Counted from the first letter of the stretch, positions 7,874 through 16,747 are shown. The stretch: 64,000 nucleotides of DNA from Candidatus Obscuribacterales bacterium (GCA_019747875.1 JAIEQI010000021.1:45357-109356), one strand, 5' to 3'. Numbers and translations: made by a program. Notes: generated by a model from the sequence alone, not told the origin.

Positions 7874-9409
7874 ATGAATCTAAAAATAGCGTTAGTGCTG
7901 GTACTTTCCTGTCTCTTGCCAGCGACAGCTTTTGCAGAAGCCGTCGTCGGAGCCAAAGCTGGTGATCGCGTCGTAGATGTGATGGGAACGCAGGGCACCG
8001 TCGTGCAGGTGGGAACCGGCGACGAGGATGGCAACTACCTCGTTATGTGGGATTATCAGAAAACACAAAGCCCTCCTAAGGCAATGTGGGTTCGTCCGCA
8101 TGGGCAGCGAGGAAGTCTATGGAAATTAGGAGCTGGCGGTTCAAAGGTAGATGTTAACGATCCTGTCGGAGGCAATGCCTGGGATGCCCAGAATATGGGC
8201 GCCGCCTCCAGATCTGGCAACCCTTCATCGGCTCAGACGTCAAATGGGGGTGAAGGCACCGCCAGTGGTGCTAACGTGGGGGACCGCGTTATAGATGTTA
8301 TGGGAACAGTTGGCACCGTAGTCAAAGTAGGAACCGGCGACGAGCAAGGTAACTATCTAGTGATGTGGGATTATCAAAAGACGCAAAGTTCACCTACCGC
8401 GATGTGGGTGCGCCCGCATGGACAAAAAGGTAGCTTGTGGAAATTAGGTCCCGGCGGTTCAAAGGTCGACGTAAATGCAGGTCCACCGGCACGTCCACAG
8501 GGAGCGGCTCCGTCATATGAGCAATCAACATACTCTCGAAACATCTCACCAAGATCTGGTTCCGGTTCATCTAACAATGCGCCTACGGCAATTGCTGCAC
8601 CAGCGGGCAATATCGCTCCCTCAGCGCCACCCACAAGTGCTGCCCCGAAAGTGAATCTTACACCGTTGGCGAAAAAAGCTTTTACCGTACGAGGGCGTGC
8701 TGTAACCGCTTCTGGACAACCAATCCAAGACTTTGAGGCTTGGGCTTCTGGTCACACAGGCAAGTTTGATCCATTTCTTGGCACTGCCTCTCGTAAACTC
8801 GGGAGTGCAGAGCGATTGGGGCAAGCTAAGGGCGTGAATGGACAATATGAGTTCAAAATTCCGAGTGCAAAAGTAATTGAGGTGTCAGCCATTGCCAAAA
8901 TTCCGTATCGCGGAATGGTTTACACGATGGGACTTCACCCCACTGATGGCAAAGCAAATGGCACGTCTCCCGGTGATTTTCAGGCTGAAGCGGAAAGCGG
9001 TATTGTGCGAGATTTCGTTCTGAGAATTTCAGGCTTAGCACCAGGCATTAAGGGACGCGAAATATACTACGGAGGCGAACTCTTCTTGGACTACAGTTTG
9101 TTTCCAGGAAGTAAACCTCCCGGTTCAATAATTACGTTGACTCTAACTCCGTCCGGACCTCTTCTTGATGGGTCTCAGGGAAAGACACTGACTTGGCAGC
9201 TTCCGGTAGAAGGTATGAACATGGGTTCAACTGTACTTGATATTCCAATCGGTGCTTATTCAGTAAATGCCGCACTTAACGGCAAGCCATTGAAAATGGG
9301 TTTTACAGCCACTCGCTCTAATGAGTTTAAGAACAGCGAAGAAATTCTGTTTAAACCTAGCCATTCATCTGATCGAGCCGAGAGCATCCGTTTGTACATG
9401 ATCCCGTAG
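7874..9409 (+). CDS. secreted protein with two tandem ~60-residue GDRV-DVMGT repeats, unknown function
   Basis: The 511-residue product has a signal peptide (MNLKIALVLVLSCLLPATAFA). Two near-identical segments (about residues 24-90 and 130-197) each contain GDRV-DVMGT, GTVV-VGTGDE, GNYLVMWDYQKTQS, AMWVRPHGQ-GSLWKLG and GGSKVDV, and would form small beta-barrel (SH3-like or KOW-like) folds. A Pro/Ser/Ala-rich linker follows, then a C-terminal domain of about 210 residues with alternating beta pattern. The ATG at 7874 gives the clean signal peptide; an upstream ATG at 7787 in the same frame would bury it. I do not recognise the family. Expression probably depends on the promoter at 7410 with its long leader. 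Confidence 0.75.
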   Translation: MNLKIALVLVLSCLLPATAFAEAVVGAKAGDRVVDVMGTQGTVVQVGTGDEDGNYLVMWDYQKTQSPPKAMWVRPHGQRGSLWKLGAGGSKVDVNDPVGGNAWDAQNMGAASRSGNPSSAQTSNGGEGTASGANVGDRVIDVMGTVGTVVKVGTGDEQGNYLVMWDYQKTQSSPTAMWVRPHGQKGSLWKLGPGGSKVDVNAGPPARPQGAAPSYEQSTYSRNISPRSGSGSSNNAPTAIAAPAGNIAPSAPPTSAAPKVNLTPLAKKAFTVRGRAVTASGQPIQDFEAWASGHTGKFDPFLGTASRKLGSAERLGQAKGVNGQYEFKIPSAKVIEVSAIAKIPYRGMVYTMGLHPTDGKANGTSPGDFQAEAESGIVRDFVLRISGLAPGIKGREIYYGGELFLDYSLFPGSKPPGSIITLTLTPSGPLLDGSQGKTLTWQLPVEGMNMGSTVLDIPIGAYSVNAALNGKPLKMGFTATRSNEFKNSEEILFKPSHSSDRAESIRLYMIP

Positions 9410-9501
9410 CTGGCTCAGCGCCAATGCATGTTTGGGATTTGACCTGCTCAGCTATGAGTGTGCCAGGTCGAGCTTAGAAGCGACAAAGGGTTGATAGCCT
9501 C

Positions 9502-9545
9502 TTGAAGAATTGAGCAAAAATGCAGTGCTCAATTCTTCAATCTTT
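9502..9545 (+). terminator. intrinsic terminator, 14-bp stem
   Basis: TTGAAGAATTGAGC (9502-9515) is exactly complementary to 9527-9540 with an 11-base loop, followed by TCTTTTT. In the plus direction it would end the gene stopping at 9409. The stop codon of the convergent thioredoxin-like gene (9529-9531) lies inside the hairpin. Confidence 0.75.
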
Positions 9546-10617
9546 TTGCATGTTCTGTTTGCTCTGCCAGAAGACTGTTAAGTACCTTGTCGTCTAAGTA
9601 GTGGTCTTTGAATCGGATGATTCCCTTTCTGTCGATCAAATAAATGGTCGGCCACCCATTTATATTCCATTTCGTCGCGATAGGTCCAGAGGGATCACCG
9701 CCATCAAAGAAGCATGGCCAGGTAACCTCTTTCTTTTTGATCAAGGACTTGAGTTTGTCTTCGGGATCGGAATTGACGCCCACAAGTGCAAAGGGCTTAT
9801 TCTTCATTTTATTCACGAGCGACCGCTCATGTGGGAGCATGTCCCTACACGGTCCTCACCAGAACCCGAAGAAATCGAGCATTATGACCTTGCCCGCAAA
9901 ATCACTGAGTTTTAGTTTCTTGCCGTTAACATCCGTGCCGACGATATCCGGTGCTTTCTTGCCAATTTGAAGGAACTTAGCTTCGTAAATGTAAGCTGTT
10001 GCGGTTTCGGCTAAAGTTCGAGACGAGTTTTTAAACTCGTAAAGGTTCTTTCCTTCTTGCTCGACAGCTTGGAAGAGCTTTATCGCTTCATCTGTTGATT
10101 TCTCTTGCATGAGAATTCGGGCTAATGAATATTTGGCTTTTGTCACTTGCGCGCTGTCTTTTCTCTTTAAGATGTAGTCGTTCAGAAGTCCTTTTACTTC
10201 AGGTTTACGTGTGAACCAGAGGATGGCGATACTGTCATCTAATGCCTTTGAGTTGATGTGATATTTCTTCAGTATCTCTATCGAGTCATGCGCTTGTTCC
10301 GGTGTTTCCGACCCAGTCAGCACCCAAATAGCTGCTTTTGCAGAACCCGGGTCTTTGGGATTCGACTTCATCAACGCGGTCAACTGAGGATGGTACTTCG
10401 CAGCATCCGGATAGGCTTTGTACAGCTTTTCTTTTTCAGCTTTGCTTTTACATGAATCGAGCTTCTTGCGCCACGCCTTATTTTCGGCAGTCATGGCTGC
10501 TTCTATCTGATTGTATTTGGATTCAATTTCGGTAAGACTCTGCGCTGTTTGGGCTGATGCCAAAACAGATGATGCTGCAAAAGCGATTGATAGAGCGATT
10601 ATCCTTCTAGGACGCAT
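9529..10617 (-). CDS. exported TlpA-like thioredoxin with in-frame TGA at the first active-site cysteine (candidate selenoprotein)
   Basis: Reading through one TGA gives 362 residues: a signal peptide (1-22), a helical region of about 190 residues, and a TlpA/AhpC-TSA type thioredoxin domain (about 225-355). The domain has KAPDIVGTDVNGKKLKLSDF, VIMLDFFGFW, then TGA, then GPCRDMLPHE, and later the cis-proline region NGWPTIYLIDRKG. The TGA (9856-9858) stands exactly where WCGPC needs its first Cys, giving W-U-G-P-C if read as selenocysteine. Both flanks are in the same frame, so no frameshift is involved. A strong hairpin begins one base after the TGA. Alternatives are a nonsense mutation, which would leave a truncated 253-residue protein lacking the active site, or a sequencing error. 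TGA ends other genes here, for example at 44101, so general recoding is unlikely. Confidence 0.7.
9821..9854 (-). promoter_or_regulatory. SECIS-like stem-loop immediately 3' of the in-frame TGA
   Basis: On the minus strand the stem starts at the second base after TGA. GACCG pairs with CGGTC (5 bp), TGT with ACA (3 bp), then after a bulged A GGGA pairs with TCCC (4 bp), closing a five-base loop CATGC. The 3' side carries a TGAG bulge. The loop lies 15-19 bases after the TGA, at the near limit of the distance expected for a bacterial SECIS. The loop lacks G in its first two positions, a point against it. Confidence 0.4.
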
Positions 10618-10643
10618 GATTAATCATTCCTCCAAAAAAATCT

Positions 10644-12275
10644 CTAGTATCCCGGCACACTTGGAACCAGTATTGAAACTGCCTTTGGCTTTGCAAGTGC
10701 GCGCTCGGCCGCTATTCGTCCTCCGCGAATGGCGGACTCAACTGCCGGCCATCCCCAGACTGAACTATGGGCAAGTGAGTATGGTGCATCAGGTAAATTC
10801 TGCAGTTTGGAAAGCCTCGAAAAGTATCCTGGTCCAATAATTGCAAGAGCATGCCCCCAACGAGTAAGTGTAACTTCATCAATTTGCTTGAGAGCACCAG
10901 GAATCAGTTTCTCCAGTTGAGTCACAATTGAAGATGCGATCTTGGGTCCATCTCCTTGCATGAGAACCATGCGACCTTCCGAGCCTGCGGCATACGGCTG
11001 GTATATGGTTAGAACGGAACCCATCGAAGGATTGTAGGTATTGGTTTTGATGTATGGTGTCTCTGCGACCGTAATGTCGGCAAAGCTGAAAGGGGGACCT
11101 GCGAAGCAATCATAAGTTCCTTTGAAAAGCTTTTCTTTCATGCACACATTGGCGACAAGATAAGAACCGAAGCGGAATGACATCAAGCTGGCTTTTGTCT
11201 CGTCCGGAATATGCTTAAGCTGCCGCGAAGCCACCAATGGCGATGACGCAACGATAACGTGCTTGCAATCAACTCTATGAGCGGTACCGTCGCCGGTACT
11301 ATAAATTACTGATGCGCCACCATCTTTAATTTCAATGTTCCATACAAATGCCTTCTTGATGCAGCGATTCGAACCGGCCTTATCGACCTTAGCTGCCAGT
11401 CCACGGGCAATTGCTGGGTTGCCCCCTTTGAAGACGTGTGTTGTGTGCACAAGGTCATAGAGCAACCCATATCCAGCAAGTCCTGAAAGCTGCTGTATGT
11501 TCCCATTTAGTGATGACTTGCAAAATGCGTCTATGAGCGCGACGAACTCTTTGCTGTAGCCTTTCATGCATTGAACCATCAGTGTCTGGTCCAATTTGTT
11601 TAGTGCTTCGGTGTTTAATTTCTCGGGTTCCATTTCAGGTGGAAGTGCTTCCCAAACGGGTTTGCACTCGTCCAATAGCCTTTTGAACTCTTTGTGCAAT
11701 GACTTTGAGCCATCACCTTCGGTGCCCAGCCATTCATTGTTCCACAAGAACGAATTGCGATCGGGAGTCAAAGCTATTGGTTCGATACCAATCGCTGAAT
11801 ATAACTCACCATAGACATCGTCAATTGGACCGCAATAAGCTGCTCCGTATGAATAATCGATGCCATGATAGGAACTGCCTCTAGCATGCCCTCCCAGGTC
11901 AGCATATTGTTCAAGGAGCAAGAAGTCATGGTCTTTCAGCTGGTAGGCAGCGGTAAGACCAGAGACGCCACCTCCGACGATGACGAAATCGACTGTTCGT
12001 TCCGCCTTGTCCGGGAATTTCGGGAAGTCGTTCAGGCGAAGACGATGACCAAGAGTGAAGTCATCCCCTGTCCACGGTTTCAATTTATAGGTGGCTCCTT
12101 TGCCTGGCGCTTTGGCGGGAGCTTTCGCGGCTGTACCTTGCTTGTTTCCTGTTTTTGCCCCAACCTTCTTCACCGGCGCCGCCAGGACCTGCTCGTCAAT
12201 GAAGTATTGACAACCGAGTACAAGTCCGAGCCCTTTCAAGAACTCTCGTCTCGATTTGCTGTCCTGGTCTTGCAT
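10644..12275 (-). CDS. Tat-exported FAD-dependent oxidoreductase (flavin amine oxidase-like)
   Basis: The 543-residue product begins with a twin-arginine signal, SRREFLKG at 8-15, followed by a hydrophobic stretch, so it is exported folded with its cofactor. An Ala/Lys/Gly-rich linker (about 33-62) leads to the FAD-binding Rossmann motif VDFVIVGGGVSGLTAAYQL (glycines at 101, 103 and 106) with the acidic residue of LLLEQYADLGGHARG further on. The C-terminal part contains the WPAVESAIRGGRIAAE element typical of amine oxidase or phytoene desaturase-type flavoproteins. The substrate is unknown. The thioredoxin-like gene lies 26 bases downstream in the same direction, so the two are likely co-transcribed and may share a periplasmic redox role (inference). 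Confidence 0.85.
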   Translation of the reverse strand: MQDQDSKSRREFLKGLGLVLGCQYFIDEQVLAAPVKKVGAKTGNKQGTAAKAPAKAPGKGATYKLKPWTGDDFTLGHRLRLNDFPKFPDKAERTVDFVIVGGGVSGLTAAYQLKDHDFLLLEQYADLGGHARGSSYHGIDYSYGAAYCGPIDDVYGELYSAIGIEPIALTPDRNSFLWNNEWLGTEGDGSKSLHKEFKRLLDECKPVWEALPPEMEPEKLNTEALNKLDQTLMVQCMKGYSKEFVALIDAFCKSSLNGNIQQLSGLAGYGLLYDLVHTTHVFKGGNPAIARGLAAKVDKAGSNRCIKKAFVWNIEIKDGGASVIYSTGDGTAHRVDCKHVIVASSPLVASRQLKHIPDETKASLMSFRFGSYLVANVCMKEKLFKGTYDCFAGPPFSFADITVAETPYIKTNTYNPSMGSVLTIYQPYAAGSEGRMVLMQGDGPKIASSIVTQLEKLIPGALKQIDEVTLTRWGHALAIIGPGYFSRLSKLQNLPDAPYSLAHSSVWGWPAVESAIRGGRIAAERALAKPKAVSILVPSVPGY

Positions 12276-12308
12276 TGTCCCTCCTAGATCAACTTTGCAT
12301 CCCTGGGT

Positions 12309-12342
12309 TCGCCTGCCGTGAAGGCGATGATCGGAAGATCAT
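12309..12342. repeat. two adjoining small inverted repeats
   Basis: TCGCCT (12309-12314) pairs with AGGCGA (12322-12327), and ATGATC (12327-12332) pairs with GATCAT (12337-12342). They lie in the divergent promoter region between the flavoprotein and the carboxyltransferase genes, and could be operator sites or leader hairpins. No function can be assigned. Confidence 0.3.
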
Positions 12343-12434
12343 ACAGGACATTCTAATTATTATTGGTGGATGGAATTCTAAGCCAAAGGGCGGGCGGTAA
12401 AATGCTTTGACTGACCGGCTATAAGGTGCACAGG

Positions 12435-13988
12435 ATGGTTACTGAGTTGAAAATGGTTGATGACAAGACTGAGAAATTACTCAAAAAAGAAAGCGAAATA
12501 AAGAAGGGCGGAGCTGAGAAATATCACAAGAAGCTCGCCGAGGAAGGGAAGCTGTTTGCACGCGAACGCCTTCGCCTTCTCCTTGATCCCGGCTTTGAAA
12601 TTGAAGATGGTCTTCATGCCAACTGCTTAGAGTCTGACCTGCCTGCTGATGGCGTGGTGACAGGCGTTGGTAAAGTCAATGGTCGCACCGTTTGTTATAT
12701 GGCGAACGACTCAACCGTGAAAGCCGGCTCATGGGGCTGGCGGACGGTAGAGAAAATCATCCGCATACAAGAAACTGCCATGAAAATGCGTGTGCCGTTG
12801 ATCTACTTGGTTGACTCAGCTGGAGCTCGTATTACAGACCAAATCGAGATGTTCCCGGGGCGACGCGGCGCAGGCAAAATCTTCTACAATCAAGTTCAGC
12901 TCTCCGGTTTCATTCCTCAGATCTGCTTGTTGTTTGGACCTTCCGCCGCTGGTGGTGCGTATATTCCAGCATTTTGCGACATCGTGATAATGAATGAAGG
13001 CAGAGCATCTATGTACTTGGGCTCTCCTCGCATGGCTGAAATGGTGATCGGTGAGAAAGTTACTCTGGAAGAGATGGGCGGTGCAAAAATGCACTGTTCG
13101 GTCAGCGGATGTGGAGACATTCTGGTCAACACTGAAGAAGATGCAATCAAACTTTGCCGCGACTATCTCGCGTTGATGCCGGAAAATTGCGATCAACAAG
13201 CTCCGATGGCAGCGCCTAAGAAGCCGGTTGCAAGCGATAAGACGATTGAACAAATCGTTCCTGAGAAAGAGAACGTTCCGTTCGATATGTATAAAGTGAT
13301 CGATCAAATTATCGACGAAGGTTCTTTCTTTGAGATCAAGAAACTTTTCGCACCTGAGCTGATCACAGGACTTGCGCGCATCGGTGGGCGCGTGGTCGGT
13401 ATTTTGGCAAATCAGCCGAAAGTAAAAGGTGGCGTTTTGTTTGTTGATTCAGCAGATAAGGGCGCACGCTTCATGTGGTTGTGCAACGCATTCAACATTC
13501 CGCTTCTTTTCCTGGCTGACGTGCCGGGATTCATGATCGGCACCAAGGTTGAACGCGCCGGCATTATTCGTTCCGGAGCCAAAATGATTTCGGCTGTATC
13601 ATCGGCAGATGTTCCGAAGATCTCGGTCGTGATTAGAAAGGCTTATGGTGCTGGATTGTACGCTATGTGCGGTCCTGCTTTTGAACCTGATGCCTGCCTT
13701 GCACTTCCGACAGCATGTATTGCGGTTATGGGACCAGAAGCTGCGGTCAACGCTGTCTACTACAACAAGATCATGGAAAAGCCGGAATCTGAAAGACCGG
13801 CTTATATCGAGCAATTGAGAAACGAGTACCGAGAAGACGTCGATATTTCGCGTCTGGCTTCGGAACTCATTATCGATGGCATGGTCTCCGGCAGTCACTT
13901 GCGTGATGAACTGATCAATCGCTTTTCGGCCCTGGCCGACAAGAAGATCAACATGCTCAGGAAAAAACAGGGCGTACTTCCAGTGTAG
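12435..13988 (+). CDS. acyl-CoA carboxyltransferase beta subunit (propionyl-/methylmalonyl-CoA type)
   Basis: The product of about 517 residues has the two crotonase-like halves of biotin-dependent carboxyltransferases. The N-half has VDSAGARITDQ and FGPSAAGGAYIPAFCD; the C-half has VDSADKGARFMWLCNAF, the LADVPGFMIG loop, KVERAGIIRSGAKM and KAYGAGLYAM. It moves carboxyl groups between biotin and an acyl-CoA such as propionyl-CoA. No biotin carboxylase or biotin carrier gene is adjacent, so the partner must be encoded elsewhere, or it could belong to a decarboxylase. The ATG at 12435 has AAGG eight bases upstream; a GTG at 12426 is an alternative. The gene is not obviously in an operon; 436 bases follow before the next gene. 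Confidence 0.9.
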   Translation: MVTELKMVDDKTEKLLKKESEIKKGGAEKYHKKLAEEGKLFARERLRLLLDPGFEIEDGLHANCLESDLPADGVVTGVGKVNGRTVCYMANDSTVKAGSWGWRTVEKIIRIQETAMKMRVPLIYLVDSAGARITDQIEMFPGRRGAGKIFYNQVQLSGFIPQICLLFGPSAAGGAYIPAFCDIVIMNEGRASMYLGSPRMAEMVIGEKVTLEEMGGAKMHCSVSGCGDILVNTEEDAIKLCRDYLALMPENCDQQAPMAAPKKPVASDKTIEQIVPEKENVPFDMYKVIDQIIDEGSFFEIKKLFAPELITGLARIGGRVVGILANQPKVKGGVLFVDSADKGARFMWLCNAFNIPLLFLADVPGFMIGTKVERAGIIRSGAKMISAVSSADVPKISVVIRKAYGAGLYAMCGPAFEPDACLALPTACIAVMGPEAAVNAVYYNKIMEKPESERPAYIEQLRNEYREDVDISRLASELIIDGMVSGSHLRDELINRFSALADKKINMLRKKQGVLPV

Positions 13989-14047
13989 GTGAAAGCACCG
14001 CCAGCACTTAGAGCCGCCTCCAATTATGTGAGGCCTAACAACTTGCT

Positions 14048-14082
14048 GTCGAAGTTCCTATATGCCGTCGATGTTCCTATAT
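14048..14082. repeat. tandem 16-bp direct repeat
   Basis: GTCGAAGTTCCTATAT (14048-14063) and GTCGATGTTCCTATAT (14067-14082) differ at one base and are 19 bp apart. They lie in the 436-base gap after the carboxyltransferase gene, which otherwise holds no gene I can support. They could be a paired regulator site for the gene at 14425. Confidence 0.45.
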
Positions 14083-14224
14083 ATAGATGTCAAATCTGGC
14101 GTAGACCGCTAGCACCTGACTTTCGGCGTTTATTGTTATAACTGCTCCAGTCGATACCGTAATTACCGTATCAGGATGCGTGAAATTCCGTTGACGGTTG
14201 CCAAGGGTGTCGATATTATGACTT

Positions 14225-14244
14225 CACTGGGACGATTCCCAGTG
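14225..14244 (+). repeat. 8-bp perfect inverted repeat (CACTGGGA/TCCCAGTG)
   Basis: The arms are at 14225-14232 and 14237-14244 with a four-base CGAT loop, about 180 bases before the start at 14425. No T-tract follows, so it is a leader hairpin or operator rather than a terminator. Confidence 0.4.
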
Positions 14245-14424
14245 GCGACGGCGGGTATGATTCACATTTCACGAGTATGTCGATGCTAATCAGGCGTTCG
14301 GCGGATAACTTGGCGATTTACATTCCGTTTTCTTCCGTTAGACTTAAATCGAGCGCCATGCTGGTGCTGAGCATCTACGAGGTATCCCATCATTTTTACG
14401 CTAGATGAAACTACTGCAAATGCG

Positions 14425-15255
14425 ATGCACGTTTTGGAAGAGTTCCAATCCCAAGATGTTGTGATGAAGCGCCTGAAGAAGATGAAAGAAGGTCGCAAGG
14501 AGCGAGAAAAGGTCAAAGACCCCTTCAAGAAAACCATTTTGGAACGGATTCGTGAGTTTGTCGGTGGCGCTTTCGAGAACAATAAGCAACATCAAATTCG
14601 TGCCCGTCTTCATTGGTTTGCAGGTTCTGAATTGCTTCAGGCAGAGCGCATTGCGGAGATTGAAAAAGCGCACAAAATCAGCAGTATGCCAAAGAGCCGC
14701 GGATACAACAATACGGATCTTGACCCTGCTTCGCTAACTTATGCCACAAGTGATGCCGGTTATTCCTCAGGCAATTACACCGAAGAGTATATAAGCCTGA
14801 TGAAGGAGAATGCAGAACTTAAGAAGATCGTTTCGACCGGGTCACACAGAGCAGTGCCATTTTTAGTTCCAGATCAGCAAGTTCCGATTGCTTATCTTAC
14901 CGATAGCAAATTGAATGCACCGATGTCACAGGACCAGCTCAAGACAACGACTGAGCTTTTCCTATCGGCTAGCAGATTTGCTCCCGGCAAAGAGGAGATC
15001 AAAACCTTTGGAGATACAAAGTCAGAGGAACATGCTGCTGTAGATACCGAACCTTTTGCCAGCACCAAAATGTGGAAAGCTAGCGACGAGTTTATGCCTG
15101 GAGAAAAGTGGGATCCGTCGGTAATGGATTTTGAGCCACCAATCAAAGCAAACAGTGTTGAGAAAGTCAGTGAAGGATTGATTGACGAAGCGGCGAAGGT
15201 GCTCGGTTCTCTACTTACACCTACTGAAAATCGCCTGGCGGCAGATGGAATTTAG
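14425..15255 (+). CDS. hypothetical cytoplasmic protein, 276 residues
   Basis: I do not recognise the family. The first ~75 residues are strongly basic and helical (VVMKRLKKMKEGRKEREKV), possibly a nucleic-acid or membrane-surface contact. The remainder is polar and acidic, probably with little fixed structure. There is no signal peptide, transmembrane helix or catalytic motif. A small membrane protein gene follows after 13 bases and is likely co-transcribed. The ATG at 14425 is used; the preceding bases show no strong ribosome binding site, so the true start could be a later codon. Confidence 0.6.
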   Translation: MHVLEEFQSQDVVMKRLKKMKEGRKEREKVKDPFKKTILERIREFVGGAFENNKQHQIRARLHWFAGSELLQAERIAEIEKAHKISSMPKSRGYNNTDLDPASLTYATSDAGYSSGNYTEEYISLMKENAELKKIVSTGSHRAVPFLVPDQQVPIAYLTDSKLNAPMSQDQLKTTTELFLSASRFAPGKEEIKTFGDTKSEEHAAVDTEPFASTKMWKASDEFMPGEKWDPSVMDFEPPIKANSVEKVSEGLIDEAAKVLGSLLTPTENRLAADGI

Positions 15256-15268
15256 TGAGGCTAAATAG

Positions 15269-15475
15269 TTGAACGGAATACCCATACCGAAAATAACTCT
15301 AAATCATGCAGTCGCTTTTCTGGGACTGGTGTTAGCTCTCTCTGTCTTCGTTTTGATGACCAAGTATGGGATTCCTCAAAAAATTGCCTTTGGTGCTGCA
15401 ATTCTTTCAGTTCTTGTCGTATCTATCTTTTGGACATCAGTCAATCTGGCTGATGAAGACGAATCTGATTATTAG
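15269..15475 (+). CDS. small two-helix membrane protein
   Basis: The 68-residue product starts at TTG with GAGG (15257-15260) upstream. Two hydrophobic segments (about 14-31 and 38-57) are joined by a short basic loop, and the C-terminus is very acidic (DEDESDY). It lies 13 bases after the preceding gene, suggesting an operon. No family is recognised. The 239 bases that follow, up to 15715, contain nothing I can name. Confidence 0.6.
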   Translation: MNGIPIPKITLNHAVAFLGLVLALSVFVLMTKYGIPQKIAFGAAILSVLVVSIFWTSVNLADEDESDY

Positions 15476-15714
15476 AAGTCCGCGGGGATTTCGCGAATGC
15501 CTTCAGCTCGGATAGCCTATCAGAGTCTGGTACCTTGCTGTGCCTGATGGGAAGCGTGTGATGATCCAAAAGGTATGCTGCTAGCTAACCGTTAGAGTTT
15601 GCGTTAGAGTGTTGTTTTCTAATCCGAATTCTGCATCGCACTTGCACTATCAGCGGTGGCAATATGGGATCACAATTAAATTGCATCCCGTTTCGTTTGT
15701 TTTCTAACTAAAGC

Positions 15715-16515
15715 TTATGTGAAACGAGCTCCGGCAAGAGCATCGCCGCAATCTATGGTCGCCGGATCAGGCATGAGCTCGAACATTCGGACCAGCATTT
15801 TTTGCAGTTTGGTTAGATTGTCGCCAAAAACTTTGACCACTTCTGCGTGCGAAACCGGCTCAACGTCGCCAACCAATCCTGAGTCATAGTCTGTGATCAG
15901 TGCAATGTTAACGACGCCCATATTTAGTTCCCGGCAGAGGTGTGCTTCTGGGTACTGAGTCATGTTGATCACTTCCCAGCCCATTGAGGTGAACCATTTG
16001 GATTCTGCTTTCGATGAGAATCTTGGTCCTTGAATTACGACCACTGTTCCCTTTTCGTGTACTTTGATGCCGCAGTCTTTGGCAGCCTTGATCGCAAACT
16101 CTCTAAGTTTCGAGCAATATGGGTCTGCAGCAGATACGTGAGTTGAGATTGGCCCGTCATAAAAGGTGTCGATGCGGCCGCTTGTTCTGTCGACGTATTG
16201 ATCGCAGACAACGAAATCACCAGGAGCAACATGCGTTTGAAGACTGCCAGCTGCGCAGGGAGAGATGATGTGTTTGACACCCAAAGATTTCATTGCCCAT
16301 ACATTTGCGCGAAAGTTGATTTTGTGTGGTGGATACTGGTGATGTGCACCATGTCTTGGCAGGAAAGCAACTCGTTTTCCTCCCATCTCGCCGAGCATCA
16401 CCTTGTCGCTTGGTGCCCCGTATGGGGTTTCGACCACGCGCTCTTCGGCTTTATCAAGCAACTTGTAAAATCCCGAACCGCCAAAAACGCCAATATCTGC
16501 AGCTGCTTTCTCCAC
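15715..16515 (-). CDS. mtnP: S-methyl-5'-thioadenosine phosphorylase
   Basis: This 266-residue enzyme splits methylthioadenosine with phosphate into adenine and methylthioribose 1-phosphate, the first step of methionine salvage. It has the phosphate-site GGSGFY near the N-terminus, LPRHGAHHQYPPHKINFRAN, SPCAAGSL and INMTQYPEAHLCRE (the MTQYPE segment distinguishes MTA phosphorylases from purine nucleoside phosphorylases). The base-binding TDYDSG is also present. It starts at GTG (16515) with GGAG nine bases upstream. No other salvage genes are nearby. It is divergent from the second S41 protease gene; the ~230 bases between hold both promoters. Confidence 0.9.
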   Translation of the reverse strand: MEKAAADIGVFGGSGFYKLLDKAEERVVETPYGAPSDKVMLGEMGGKRVAFLPRHGAHHQYPPHKINFRANVWAMKSLGVKHIISPCAAGSLQTHVAPGDFVVCDQYVDRTSGRIDTFYDGPISTHVSAADPYCSKLREFAIKAAKDCGIKVHEKGTVVVIQGPRFSSKAESKWFTSMGWEVINMTQYPEAHLCRELNMGVVNIALITDYDSGLVGDVEPVSHAEVVKVFGDNLTKLQKMLVRMFELMPDPATIDCGDALAGARFT

Positions 16516-16747
16516 CTGTTCTCACTCCATGGATAATCCAGTAAAAACCCTACTGCTCTGTGTTCTGAGCAAGGCTAAGCTATAGTAACACCCTGAAAAC
16601 CCGAGAAAATCTAGGCTCTGTCTAAACCGGGTGCGCAGTGGGTACATAGAATGTGGCTTTTCGCCGTCGGGAGGTCAGGCGAAGAAAGTTCTTATCCTGA
16701 TTTGTTGTCATGAAAAGCCTACAGTCAACCCGGGACACCACGCCATT

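Noticed and set aside
9856..9858. TGA read as tryptophan (alternative genetic code)
   Set aside because: TGA ends other genes in this window, for example at 44101 and at 9529, and the expected residue here is Cys, not Trp.
9529..10617. Two separate minus-strand genes or a frameshift in the thioredoxin-like region
   Set aside because: Both pieces are in the same frame and separated only by a single TGA; joining them gives one continuous thioredoxin domain, so neither two genes nor a frameshift is needed.
11755..11790. tRNA-like GGTTCGATACC segment
   Set aside because: It lies inside the flavoprotein coding sequence and no acceptor or anticodon arms can be drawn around it.
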